Positions 1-8,786 are shown, counted from the stretch's first letter. The stretch is 64,000 nt of DNA from JBEISR01 sp044337705 (GCA_044337705.1 JBIINB010000005.1:1-64000), one strand, 5' to 3'. Notes: generated from the sequence alone by a model not told the origin. Program-made: numbers and translations.

Positions 1-430
1 ACCCATCGAGCTCTGGACATCAGTGGCTACGGCAGCCCTCCGGCGAACCAACCCGGCAAGTTCAGGCAAGCCAATAACTCCAAGCCCTGAGAATCCTGCC
101 AATCCAAGCAACGAGGACGTCTGGTGTTGCATTTTTTCTCCGAGAGTTGCGATCTTGCTCCTCGGACCCGTTTGACACGCAAAAAAGTAGATGGCTTGCA
201 TCGCTTGGCTGGTGGCCCAACAAGAGCTCGAAGCGATCGGAAATTGGATTCGCTGAGAATGGGAAGAAAGAAAACCTTTCAGTTGTTACCTCAATTTGCT
301 AAGGTACAAAGACAGGTGGCTTGAGGTGGCCGTGCGGCAGGTGGGTGGGCTGAAGAGTGCACGTTGGGCCCTATCGGTGGCCTCAGTACGTTGTTCTTTC
401 CATGGCGTTTTTATTGTGAGTCGCAACGAT
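1..430. other. Left-edge stretch without a clear gene
   Basis: No convincing complete gene. Frame 1 is open from the first base to a TGA at 88-90 and could be the last 29 codons of a plus-strand gene entering from the left, with a Gly/Pro/Asn-rich tail. Frame 2 is also open, to about 172, so the choice is not secure. The rest looks like leader for the secreted-protein gene starting at 431. Confidence 0.3.
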
Positions 431-1000
431 ATGTTTAGGTCGACCCTTTGGTGCTTGATGGCGGTTTCGACGTTGATTCCAGGTGCCGTTGGCGCTGTCC
501 GAGCGGAAGATCCGCCAGCGGCTGCGAAGATGGTTCTTGCTGATGGTCTTCTGGAGCTTCAGACTCCTTCCGACTGGAAGGTTGTCCCCCCCAAGTCCAA
601 CATCATCCAGTACGAGTTTCGCGCGCCCAAAGAGGCCAAAGAAGCGGAACAAGCCCGCGTAACCGTCATGTCAGCAGGCGGTGGTATCCAGGCGAACATC
701 GATCGCTGGAAGGGGCAATTCGAGTTGTCGGAAAAAGAAGTGGTCGAAAAGAAGGAGGTCTCCGGACAGACGCTCCACCTAGTTGACCTCAAGGGGACCT
801 TCAAAGAGTCGATGGGTGGGCCGTTCGCCGGAGGTGCTGGTGGTGTCAAAAAAATGTCCAACTACCGGATGCTGGGTGTGATCATTGAGACGAAGAACGC
901 CGGTACGGTCTTCGTCAAAATGACAGGACCGGAAGCGGTCGTCGAAAAGCAGAAGGAAGCGTGGCTGAAGATGCTGGACGGCATGAAGGCGACGCTGTAG
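431..1000 (+). CDS. Secreted protein of unknown function
   Basis: A 189-residue protein whose role I do not recognise. The frame is open from 296, but ATG 431 is preferred because it gives a clean signal peptide: a short Arg-containing n-region (MFRSTLW), a hydrophobic core and an alanine-rich cleavage region ending near AVRAED at about residue 27. The mature part is a small alpha/beta protein with Lys/Glu-rich stretches and a glycine-rich loop (GGPFAGGAGG). No catalytic motif or lipobox is visible. Small exported proteins of this general form are common in planctomycetes. The gene stands alone. A perfect hairpin at 1101-1128 separates it from the next gene. Confidence 0.75.
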   Translation: MFRSTLWCLMAVSTLIPGAVGAVRAEDPPAAAKMVLADGLLELQTPSDWKVVPPKSNIIQYEFRAPKEAKEAEQARVTVMSAGGGIQANIDRWKGQFELSEKEVVEKKEVSGQTLHLVDLKGTFKESMGGPFAGGAGGVKKMSNYRMLGVIIETKNAGTVFVKMTGPEAVVEKQKEAWLKMLDGMKATL

Positions 1001-1100
1001 AGATAGCCAAGTCGGATGGGTGAAGAGAGCACGGAACCGCGCTGCAGTTCCGCAAGCACCCAAAAGCCTCCAGATGGCAAAGTCTCTGCTATCATCCCTG

Positions 1101-1128
1101 CCCCTCTCCCTGCAAAATGGGAGAGGGG
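1101..1128. terminator. Perfect hairpin, possible terminator
   Basis: A 10-base arm CCCCTCTCCC at 1101-1110 pairs exactly with GGGAGAGGGG at 1119-1128 across an 8-base loop. It lies 100 bases after the stop of the secreted-protein gene and 88 bases before the next start. No T-run follows on either strand, so it could equally be a dispersed palindromic element. Confidence 0.4.
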
Positions 1129-1215
1129 ACAAAACGCATCGATGGGCGACAAGTCTTTTTCTCCCCGCTCATGCTCTCCTTTCCACGATTCCCGCTTTCT
1201 TGGAGTCTCCCCGCG

Positions 1216-3969
1216 ATGAAGCGATTACCTCTCTACCTTGTGGCTTTGTCGGTTTTGGCCCTCCAGTGCATCTCCCCTACCTCACTTGATGCGGAAGACC
1301 GCGTCGATGTACTTGCAGCTCAGTGCAGGCCGTGGGTCGACTGCTGGACAGGAGCTGACTCTGCATTTGAGGTCGATGCCAAGGGATCTATCAAGATCGG
1401 TGGCAGTCTTCAGACGGTCGCGGCCAGTCTGGTGCGGTGGGAGGATGGAGCGTACCGATTGCGTGTCGAGCATCCGGAATACGCAATGGAGTTGTGGAGG
1501 ACGGAATCGAAAACAGCTTTGTTGTTGCCCAAGCACCGTGTCGCCTTCGTTGGCTCGGGGGCCACGGATGCCCAAGACCACATGGCGGCCGCTGGATTGA
1601 TTCGTCGCTTGGTCTCGCCCGGCACTTCTGTCTCCAACTACCTTCCTATCGCCATATCGATCGACGCCCAGCCGCTCGCCGAAATCCTCTCAGGGCTACT
1701 CTCGCCTCCTCTGGATAACGCAATGCCCTACCGGATCGATTCGGTGCAGTGGCGATTTGAACCCAACCGCCTGGTAGTCAGCGTCGATGGGCAGCCGGTT
1801 GAGTTGCAATTGTCGGAGCCAAAGGCCCCCTCTAGCGACATCATTGTGCCGGAAGGTTGGCGAGTCGAGGAGATGGAGAGAGCCGATTTGGAACGGCATT
1901 TTGCAAGAGGCATTCGCCGGGCGCTGGAGGTGCTAAGTCCCTCGAAGTTACTTACGAAGCCGAACATGGAAGAACGCGCCGCCGATCATGGGAAACTGAT
2001 TTGGATCGACGGTCAGAGAGTTGCACTGTTGAGCGGAACTCCGGAGCAAATTGGAACAGCCCATGGAGTTCTCCTGAAGGAGGAAGCGTATCGTTGCATC
2101 GATTCGGTAGTCTACGCATTCGGGACCGCTCAGACCATCGCCAACGGCCGCTGGTTCCCTAAGGATCTTGCAGCCGCATACAAGCGACTTGAGACTCACA
2201 TCCCCGAACGGCATAAGGTGGAAACCCGAGCGTTGGCCATGTCGCTGGAACTTGACCCGGACCTGATGGAGGTTGTCAACGTCTTTCCTGAGCTCTTTCA
2301 TTGTTCAGGCTTTGCCCTCTTCGGGGACGCAACCGAAGGTGGGAAACTGTACCACGGCCGAGTGCTCGACTACATGACAGCGATCGGTTTGCAGGACTGT
2401 GCAACGACCTTCATTGTGGCGCCCGAGGGACAGATCCCCTTCGCCAACATTGGCTACGCCGGTTTCATAGGCAGCGTTAGCGGTATGAACGCCGAAAAAA
2501 TATCGCTCGGAGAAATGGGTGGCCGTGGCGAAGGGAAATGGGACGGGGTCCCGATGGCCACCTTGATGCGAAGGGCTCTGGAAGAGTGTTCCTCGCTAGA
2601 TCAGGTCAAGAAACTATGGGCCAACAGCCCTCGCACCTGTGAGTATTACTATGTGTTTGCCGATGGAGAAGAAAAGTCGGCGGTCGGGGTCGCTGCGACC
2701 CCGGAGCTGATCCAGTTCGTGCAGCCTGGGCAAGGGCACGAACTGCTTGGCGAAGGAATCCCTGACGCTGTCATTCTCTCCGCCGGCGATCGGCTGGACC
2801 TTCTCCGCAAACGTGTGCAGGAAAAGTACGGGAAGATTGATGCGAAAGAGGCTAAAGATCTGATGTGCCGCCCTGTGGCGATGGACTCCAATCTGCATAA
2901 CGTCCTCTTCGTCCCCGAAGACGGAGTTTTCTATGTCGCCAATGCCGACCATCAGTCACCAGCAGCCGACCGGCCTTATGCCCGAATCGATCTCCAGGAA
3001 CTGCTACGTAAACTTCCGGAAAATTCGAAGAAGATCGAAGTCTCGCTGAACCAGCAATGGGAAGCGGTAGACAGTCTGCAGCCGGGGGATGAAGAGAAGG
3101 AAGACGCGAAGATTTGCCTGGATGGTTTGGTGTGGCAGCCGGGGCAGTTCAAGGTAGCGTTGGAGAAACCCGAGCCTGGGAAGGGGGATTGGGTGGTGCG
3201 TTTTCCAAGCCCGCTGCCGATCGGGAACGAGGCGAACGATCGGGTGGCGATGGAGTGGTATGCCGTCAAGAACAAGCAGGGAAATGTCGCCGTGGCACCT
3301 GCGGCCGTTGTGGTTCATGAATCGGGCAGCGGCATGACTGTCGGCCGACTGATCGCGCAGGGACTGCGAGCCCAGGGAGTCCACGCCTTCATGGTCCAGT
3401 TGCCTCACTATGGGCTCAGAAAGACTGCGGAAGGACGAGGCTCGGGTGAGCAGATCGTTCGCGCGATGCAGCAAGGTATCGGGGATGTCCGGCGGGCTCG
3501 CGATGCGGTCAGTGTTCTGCCAGGAATCGACGTTGGGAGAATATCTCTGCAGGGGACCAGTCTAGGCGGCTTCGTGGCGGCAACTGTTGCCGGCCTGGAC
3601 CGCGGATTTCATGGCACCTTCATCTTGTTGGCTGGAGGAGATCTTTACAGCGTCATGATGCAGGGCAAAAAGGACGCGGCGAAGATGAGGGAGGAAATGC
3701 AAAAGGCAGGAATCGACGCAGAGAAGCTCAAGGAGATTCTCAATCGCATCGAACCATTGCGATTGGCGCATCGCATCGACGCCGACCGTATGTGGATGTT
3801 CAGCGGCCGGTTCGACGATGTGGTACCGCCTCGCAACAGCGACCTGCTGGCCGCCGCAGCCGGCTTATCGGAAGATCACCACCATCGGATGATGGCCGAC
3901 CATTACAGCGGCATCGTCTTTCTGCCCTATGTGCTGGAGCAGATGAGCGATCTGATGCGAAAGCCGTAA
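1216..3969 (+). CDS. C45-type acyltransferase fused to an alpha/beta-hydrolase, secreted
   Basis: A 917-residue, two-enzyme exported protein. ATG 1216 is chosen over in-frame starts from 1117 because it begins a good signal peptide (MKRLPLYLVALSVLALQC, then SLDAED). Residues about 250-610 match the peptidase C45 / 6-aminopenicillanate acyltransferase-like Ntn-hydrolase family: the HCSGFALFG motif carries the predicted nucleophile Cys363, followed by a GRVLDYM stretch and a GYAGFIGSVSGMN stretch typical of the core. Residues about 660-915 are an alpha/beta-hydrolase with the nucleophile elbow GTSLGG (Ser782) and likely acid and base in GRFDDVVPP and DHYSG. C45 members normally mature by self-cleavage before the Cys; here that would release a roughly 360-residue N-terminal part. 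Substrate unknown, probably an amide or ester. Domain assignments are from motifs; the fusion is seen directly as one open frame. Confidence 0.8.
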   Translation: MKRLPLYLVALSVLALQCISPTSLDAEDRVDVLAAQCRPWVDCWTGADSAFEVDAKGSIKIGGSLQTVAASLVRWEDGAYRLRVEHPEYAMELWRTESKTALLLPKHRVAFVGSGATDAQDHMAAAGLIRRLVSPGTSVSNYLPIAISIDAQPLAEILSGLLSPPLDNAMPYRIDSVQWRFEPNRLVVSVDGQPVELQLSEPKAPSSDIIVPEGWRVEEMERADLERHFARGIRRALEVLSPSKLLTKPNMEERAADHGKLIWIDGQRVALLSGTPEQIGTAHGVLLKEEAYRCIDSVVYAFGTAQTIANGRWFPKDLAAAYKRLETHIPERHKVETRALAMSLELDPDLMEVVNVFPELFHCSGFALFGDATEGGKLYHGRVLDYMTAIGLQDCATTFIVAPEGQIPFANIGYAGFIGSVSGMNAEKISLGEMGGRGEGKWDGVPMATLMRRALEECSSLDQVKKLWANSPRTCEYYYVFADGEEKSAVGVAATPELIQFVQPGQGHELLGEGIPDAVILSAGDRLDLLRKRVQEKYGKIDAKEAKDLMCRPVAMDSNLHNVLFVPEDGVFYVANADHQSPAADRPYARIDLQELLRKLPENSKKIEVSLNQQWEAVDSLQPGDEEKEDAKICLDGLVWQPGQFKVALEKPEPGKGDWVVRFPSPLPIGNEANDRVAMEWYAVKNKQGNVAVAPAAVVVHESGSGMTVGRLIAQGLRAQGVHAFMVQLPHYGLRKTAEGRGSGEQIVRAMQQGIGDVRRARDAVSVLPGIDVGRISLQGTSLGGFVAATVAGLDRGFHGTFILLAGGDLYSVMMQGKKDAAKMREEMQKAGIDAEKLKEILNRIEPLRLAHRIDADRMWMFSGRFDDVVPPRNSDLLAAAAGLSEDHHHRMMADHYSGIVFLPYVLEQMSDLMRKP

Positions 3970-4122
3970 TTGCCGCCAGCGCTTGACAGAACCTCTTGAG
4001 TTCACAGATTCTTCTGTACTCACCGCCGCCAGACGGTGGTTCACCAAATACGGACTCCGGACAGCCCCCACCGATTGGCAGCAGTGGCTACGGGGATACG
4101 TGCCCAGCTCCCCAGGTGCGAC

Positions 4123-4152
4123 CTATCTTTCTGGTTCTATCCAGAAAGATAG
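4123..4152. promoter_or_regulatory. Perfect hairpin in the ettA leader
   Basis: CTATCTTTCTGG at 4123-4134 pairs perfectly with CCAGAAAGATAG at 4141-4152 over a 6-base loop. It lies 75 bases upstream of the ettA start and is followed by an A-rich stretch, not a T-run. It may end transcription of the preceding gene or fold in the ettA leader mRNA; the sequence does not decide. Confidence 0.45.
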
Positions 4153-4226
4153 AAAAGGATAAAATTGAGTTCCATAGTAGGGAGCGGTCTTTAGGCGGAA
4201 TTAACCGGGGTGGCACGAACAATCCG

Positions 4227-5900
4227 ATGAATCGTCAATATATCTATACGATCGAGCGGCTGACCAAACGGCGCGGACAAAAGGAAGTTCTGAAGGATAT
4301 CTGGCTTGCCTTTTATCCCGGTGCCAAAATCGGCGTGCTAGGTTCCAATGGCGCCGGTAAGTCGACTCTCCTGCGGATCATGGCTGGTGAAGATAAGGAC
4401 TTCGACGGCACTGCGCGTCTGACTCAGGGGTTTACCGTCGGCTTTTTGCCGCAGGAGCCTCATTTGAATCCTGACAAGGATGTTCAGGGGAACGTCGAAG
4501 AGGCAGTGTCGCAACGCCGTCATGTAGTCGATCGCTACACGCAAATCTCAGAGCTGCTTGGGTCTGTTACCGACGACAAGCAGATGGAGAAGCTTTGTGA
4601 TGAGATGGCCAAGCTTCAGGATATCATCGACAGCAACAATCTCTGGGAGCTGGACCGGCAAGTTGAAGTGGCGATGTCGGTGATGAATCTGCCACCCGGG
4701 GATGCCGCAGTCGATCGACTGAGCGGTGGAGAACGTCGGCGTGTCGCACTATGCAAACTTCTGATTCAGCAACCCGATCTCCTTCTGCTGGACGAACCGA
4801 CCAACCACCTCGATGCGGAAGCAGTAGCTTGGCTGGAACAGCATCTGGCGCAGTACCCTGGAACCGTCGTTGCTGTCACACACGATCGATATTTCCTCGA
4901 CAATGTCGCGCAATGGATCCTCGAATTGGATCGGGGACAAGGGTTTCCGTTCGAGGGAAACTATACGGCGTGGCTGGAGCAGAAGAAGAAGCGACTGGAG
5001 ATCGAACAGAAGCAGGCGGCTGCCCGTCAAAAGACCTTGTCCCGTGAATTGGAGTGGATCCAGATGTCCCCCAAGGCTCGGCAAGCCAAGAGCAAGGCGA
5101 GAATTGCATCGTACGAGCAGTTGGCTAGTGAGCAGTTTGAGGATCGCCCGGACGAGTTGGAGATTCAGATACCGCCTGGTAAGCATCTGGGGGAAGTGGT
5201 GGTGGAGGCCGACCATCTGAAGAAGGGGTTTGGGGACAAGGTGCTGATCGAAGACCTGTCGTTCCGCCTACCCGCCGGTGGAATTGTAGGGGTGATCGGT
5301 CCTAATGGCGCCGGAAAGACGACGCTATTTCGGATGATCACCCAGCAGGACAAGCCCGACTCAGGGGATCTACGGATCGGGGAGACGGTCGAACTAGGGT
5401 ATGTTGATCAGAGTCGTGATTCGCTCGATCCGGACGCAACGGTGTACCAGGAGATCAGCGGAGGGAATGACTGGCTGGAGATGGGCGGCAAGAAAATGAA
5501 TGCCCGCGCCTACGTCTCGAAATTCAACTTCAAGGGGACCGACCAGGAGAAGAAGGTTGGGGCGCTGTCGGGTGGGGAGCGGAATCGGGTCCACTTAGCT
5601 AAGTTGTTGCGACGAGGTTGCAATGTACTGCTGCTGGACGAACCGACCAATGACCTCGATGTGGATACGCTACGAGCCCTTGAGGAAGCGATTCTCAGTT
5701 TTGTAGGATGTGTTGTGGTGACAAGCCACGATCGATGGTTCCTCGACCGGATTGCAACTCATATCCTCGCGTTTGAGGGAGACGGGTACGTGCACTGGTG
5801 CGAGGGGAATTTCCAGACGTATGAGCAACAGAGGAAAGAACGGTTGGGGATTGGTGATGACCAGCCTCGCCGATTCCGCTACAAGAAATTGCATTCGTAG
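4227..5900 (+). CDS. ettA: ABC-F ATPase, energy-dependent translational throttle protein
   Basis: A 557-residue soluble ABC-F protein with two tandem ATPase domains and no membrane segment, close to the roughly 555 residues of E. coli EttA. The first domain has Walker A GSNGAGKST (residues 39-47) and signature LSGGERRRVALCKLL; the second has Walker A GPNGAGKTT and signature LSGGERNRVHLAKLL. Both Walker B stretches read LLLDEPTN. A Lys/Glu-rich linker between them is the ABC-F tRNA-interaction motif region. EttA binds the ribosomal E site and gates elongation according to energy state. ATG 4227 gives the family-typical N-terminus (MNRQYIYTIERLTK); the longer open frame from 3996 has no homologous-looking sequence. 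The gene is probably monocistronic, with a 257-base upstream gap holding a hairpin. Confidence 0.95.
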   Translation: MNRQYIYTIERLTKRRGQKEVLKDIWLAFYPGAKIGVLGSNGAGKSTLLRIMAGEDKDFDGTARLTQGFTVGFLPQEPHLNPDKDVQGNVEEAVSQRRHVVDRYTQISELLGSVTDDKQMEKLCDEMAKLQDIIDSNNLWELDRQVEVAMSVMNLPPGDAAVDRLSGGERRRVALCKLLIQQPDLLLLDEPTNHLDAEAVAWLEQHLAQYPGTVVAVTHDRYFLDNVAQWILELDRGQGFPFEGNYTAWLEQKKKRLEIEQKQAAARQKTLSRELEWIQMSPKARQAKSKARIASYEQLASEQFEDRPDELEIQIPPGKHLGEVVVEADHLKKGFGDKVLIEDLSFRLPAGGIVGVIGPNGAGKTTLFRMITQQDKPDSGDLRIGETVELGYVDQSRDSLDPDATVYQEISGGNDWLEMGGKKMNARAYVSKFNFKGTDQEKKVGALSGGERNRVHLAKLLRRGCNVLLLDEPTNDLDVDTLRALEEAILSFVGCVVVTSHDRWFLDRIATHILAFEGDGYVHWCEGNFQTYEQQRKERLGIGDDQPRRFRYKKLHS

Positions 5901-6004
5901 TCCTGGGAACGCCTAGCGATCGTTTGCGAATGATGCGTGAGCGATCGGACGGCAGGGCGCCTGGGTTTTATTCCGTGATTGTTTTGAAATAGAGGATCTG
6001 GATT

Positions 6005-6268
6005 GTGACGATCACACGAGTTGGCAGCAATCAAAAGTATTCCGACGGTTGGGACGCGATTTTCGGAGGCAGCACCAAGGCGACTGGTGCGAAGAAGGCC
6101 AAACCGAAGAAGGCGAAAGGTGCGAAATCGGCATCCAAGCGAGCACCAGCAGCCTCCAAGGTAGCTAGAAGCGTCTCTGCCAAGAAGGCAAATAAGGTGG
6201 TCAAGCCAGTGGTCACCAAAAAGGTTGTCAAGAAAGCTGCTCCTCGCAAAAAGGCAAAAAAGAAGTAA
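6005..6268 (+). CDS. Lysine-rich histone-like small protein
   Basis: An 87-residue, very basic protein. The start is GTG 6005, with GAGGA 8 bases upstream. Residues 1-22 (MTITRVGSNQKYSDGWDAIF) form a compact non-repetitive head; from about residue 25 to the end the sequence is a low-complexity Lys/Ala/Val/Pro tail with KKA, KKV and AKKK repeats, about one third lysine. Such tails resemble histone H1 or HC2-like nucleic-acid-binding proteins, and small planctomycete proteins with a similar head are known to me only as poorly characterised. Binding of DNA or RNA is inference from charge. It stands alone after ettA, 104 bases downstream. An in-frame artefact is unlikely given the ribosome binding site and biased composition. 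Confidence 0.75.
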   Translation: MTITRVGSNQKYSDGWDAIFGGSTKATGAKKAKPKKAKGAKSASKRAPAASKVARSVSAKKANKVVKPVVTKKVVKKAAPRKKAKKK

Positions 6269-6712
6269 GCAGCCTATTTGATTTTTCCCGACGCTATATG
6301 GGTGCCTTGAACTTGTGCCCCCGAACTGGCCCGCGGGGCTATTGCTGATTGATGAATCGGTCCAAGGACGCAACTCGGCGGAATGAAAGACAGCTAAAAA
6401 CAAACTTAGCTACTGCAAACTGCCACGCCTTCGTGGATCTCAATCCATTTTTCTTTTTGGGAATTGCTTTTCGGCCCCGGCATCCGTCGTTACTCGAAAC
6501 CCGGAAGATCGGTGCGGTTAAATTCCAAAATTCGGGACGATTACGAAAATCAATAACCGACGTAAAGCGCTTGCTTCCCCACCGGAACACCCAGATAAGC
6601 TTGGAAATTGTGACGACGGAAGCCACCGGGAACATCAACCAACGGTTGGAGGAAAATGCTTTCCTCCAACCTAACTTCCGAGCGGAAATTTCGCTCAGGT
6701 CACTTAAACTGC
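6269..6712. other. Convergent intergenic stretch with one hairpin
   Basis: This is the space between two convergent genes. Open frames here are low in recognisable sequence and I regard them as chance. The only structure I see is the perfect hairpin at 6644-6671. Confidence 0.5.
6644..6671 (-). terminator. Perfect 12-bp hairpin after the PEP-CTERM gene
   Basis: GGTTGGAGGAAA (6644-6655) and TTTCCTCCAACC (6660-6671) form a 12-base-pair stem with the tetraloop ATGC. It begins about 40 bases beyond the minus-strand stop. The position fits a terminator but there is no T-tract, so termination by this element alone is uncertain. Confidence 0.45.
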
Positions 6713-7777
6713 TTAGACTTTTATTGCATTAGGCAACTTGTTTCGCAGCCTTTTGCCAAACAGGCCAAGCAGTCCAAGTCCACTGATGCAGAGGGTGGAC
6801 GGTTCGGGGGTGGGGACAGGGACGACATTCTGTGCCGACTCAAAGTACCCTTCCTGATACGATCCGACAACCCGGCCGCCCCAGGGCACGAGACCAGGTC
6901 CGTGGGGATCGAAAAATCCGAGGGTTAGAACAACACCGGGAGCCCAGGCAGCGACTCCATCTCCAAGTCCTTCCCAGAAATAGTGGTGGGGGTGAACCAC
7001 TGGCGGCTTACGGGGGCTATCAAAGCCGAATAGGGTAGCTTTCGCGTTGTCGGGCTGATTGAACTGTTCGTGATGGATTCCTCGATGCGTCGGATGCTCC
7101 TCCACGTAGAAGTCTGCGTGGTTATCGACGCCAGGGATGAAATTCGGACCGATGACGACGTTTCCAGTGTTCCTCAAAAAATACTTGTAGTTCCATCCGC
7201 CAGCGACCGGTTCGGCTGCTGAGCCAACCACTGCATAAGCTTTTTTGAGACCACCACCCTGATCCAGACTGATCTCGCCTTGGGTTGCAAATCCAGGGAC
7301 GGGGGCGAATGGTAAAATGCCTACAATCGATGCCCCACCCAGCTCAAGCTCCCACATCTCCATAGCGGGACCGTGGATATCATCAAAGCCGATGGTGACG
7401 GTGGCTCCAGCATTGATATCCAGGTCTCTCCAGTCGTAATTGTGCTGCGGGAAGAGTGGCTTATTGCGGTCGTATTGAAAGTTGCCTCCATCGTTTAGGA
7501 AGTTCTGTTCGTCGTGTATCCCAGCATGGCCTCGCAATCGGTCTTCAGCGACGGTCCAACGAGCGTTATCGACGATGTTGTTCGCACCGCTGTTCTTGAT
7601 CTTATAGCGGTATTCGAACAGATTGCTGACAGGATTGAAGTCGACCGTCCAACCCACCTCCAATTGCATGCCTGGGATCAGAATACCCGCATGCAGTCTC
7701 GCCGGGAAAAAACCGGTCGCGACGATGGCAACCATCGCGATCGCACTGCGTAGCAGCCATAGAAGAGGAATCGGCAT
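6713..7777 (-). CDS. PEP-CTERM sorted extracellular protein with internal duplication
   Basis: A 354-residue exported protein. ATG 7777 is favoured over upstream in-frame starts because AGGAG lies 7 bases before it and it opens a signal peptide (MPIPLLWLLRSAIAMVAIVA, cleavage near LHAG). The C-terminus has the sorting signal: VPTPEPSTL, a hydrophobic helix (CISGLGLLGLFG) and a basic end (KRLRNK). In known systems this signal is handled by an exosortase such as EpsH/XrtA; no exosortase gene is in the window. The mature part is two related halves, about residues 33-175 and 180-325, sharing a tyrosine-rich strand, a GIHxEQ motif, an aromatic HNYDW/HHYFW motif and a GFDDIHGPA/GFFDPHGPG motif. Function is unknown; a structural or matrix protein is likely. 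Confidence 0.85.
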   Translation of the reverse strand: MPIPLLWLLRSAIAMVAIVATGFFPARLHAGILIPGMQLEVGWTVDFNPVSNLFEYRYKIKNSGANNIVDNARWTVAEDRLRGHAGIHDEQNFLNDGGNFQYDRNKPLFPQHNYDWRDLDINAGATVTIGFDDIHGPAMEMWELELGGASIVGILPFAPVPGFATQGEISLDQGGGLKKAYAVVGSAAEPVAGGWNYKYFLRNTGNVVIGPNFIPGVDNHADFYVEEHPTHRGIHHEQFNQPDNAKATLFGFDSPRKPPVVHPHHYFWEGLGDGVAAWAPGVVLTLGFFDPHGPGLVPWGGRVVGSYQEGYFESAQNVVPVPTPEPSTLCISGLGLLGLFGKRLRNKLPNAIKV

Positions 7778-8558
7778 AATCAAACTCCTAGGAGATGCCG
7801 CTGTCGCTGCCCAGCTGTTTGCTGGAGGAATCAGCCCAAGCGGTTGTAAGCCTCGTACTCGTTTCGCCCCCGAATCGATCCTTCGGTGATGTGAGATGAG
7901 CCGAGACCGACACAGAATTACCGATTGGCGTTTTCTATGCCATCCAAGGAAATTCCAATCCATCATCCAAGAAGTCCCTAAGGACTCCTGGTGGATTCTC
8001 TGGTGAATTAATGGCCATGCAAAGCATCGTCGTGCGGCATGGTTCGCTAGTTTTGCAGGCGATCGAGCTATTGCTCGAGATCATGTCGAAAGGATCGATT
8101 TTCTGAATGCATGCGATGGGGTTCTTTTGTACCTGTCATCGGTAGTGCGATTCTCCCGTGCTGGTCAAGCTGTTAACCACTACGTGATCCGGCTCAATAG
8201 TCGTTCCCAGCAAACCGTTGCGGCTCCGCTCCGCACATTCCATGCCTCCTGACTTTATGCGGGGGGGCCGATACAAGAGTTACCGGAGTTCCGGCGGTAC
8301 GGGGAGAAGCAGCCAGTCCTCTCCGCCTTCCCCTCTTCACACGATTCGCATACGGCGGTTCCAGCCGATCCTTACAGGCGGCGGGGCTGTGCATTGCGGT
8401 CGATCCATTTCTTTACGACGAACCTGTGGCGTTTTGCGGCTTCTTAGCCAGATTCGACTTCATTTGGATTAGAAATGCGTAGAATGGGTCGAGGTTGGTA
8501 ATCGACGATGATGCGGCACACTACAATCGGAATTCGGAAGGGGAAAAAAGGGGGAGCG
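7778..8558. other. Divergent 780-base region, no gene recognised
   Basis: Between the PEP-CTERM gene (minus) and the copper genes (plus). It should contain both promoters but I cannot place them with confidence. The block 8210-8400 is GC-rich, and its minus strand begins GGAACCGCCGTATGCG, which vaguely recalls the 3' end of a bacterial group II intron; no complete domain V or reverse transcriptase is present. Confidence 0.4.
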
Positions 8559-8786
8559 ATGCGGGAATTCGAGTTGAGGGTGGATGGGATGAGCTGCGGT
8601 CACTGCGTCAGGGCAGTGGAAGAGGCGCTGCAGGCGGTCCCAGGCGTCGTCCAGGTCACCGTCTCACTGGCGGATTCCAAGGTGTTGGTGGGAGTCTCAG
8701 AGCCAGTAGGTCCTGCGTGCGTTAGGGCAATCGAAGAAGAGGGTTACCGCGCGGAGGTAGTGAGGGAGTCAACAATCCCACTGTGA
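8559..8786 (+). CDS. copZ: CopZ-like heavy-metal-associated (HMA) copper chaperone
   Basis: A 75-residue single HMA domain. The GMSCGHC motif near residues 10-16 supplies the two metal-binding cysteines, and the remainder follows the ferredoxin-like beta-alpha-beta-beta-alpha-beta pattern, including the helix VRAVEEAL and the GVVQVTVSL strand. ATG 8559 is preferred to the in-frame ATG at 8511 because a purine-rich GGGGGAG lies just upstream and the longer version only adds a basic leader. It carries Cu(I) in the cytoplasm to the CopA transporter encoded next: the stop overlaps the copA start (GTGA), a sign of translational coupling. The ion is inferred from the GMxCxxC motif and neighbour; other soft metals are possible. 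Confidence 0.88.
   Translation: MREFELRVDGMSCGHCVRAVEEALQAVPGVVQVTVSLADSKVLVGVSEPVGPACVRAIEEEGYRAEVVRESTIPL

Noticed and set aside
6349..6732. 127-codon plus-strand frame between convergent genes
   Set aside because: Runs into the end of the PEP-CTERM gene on the other strand, spans the terminator-like hairpin and has no recognisable features.
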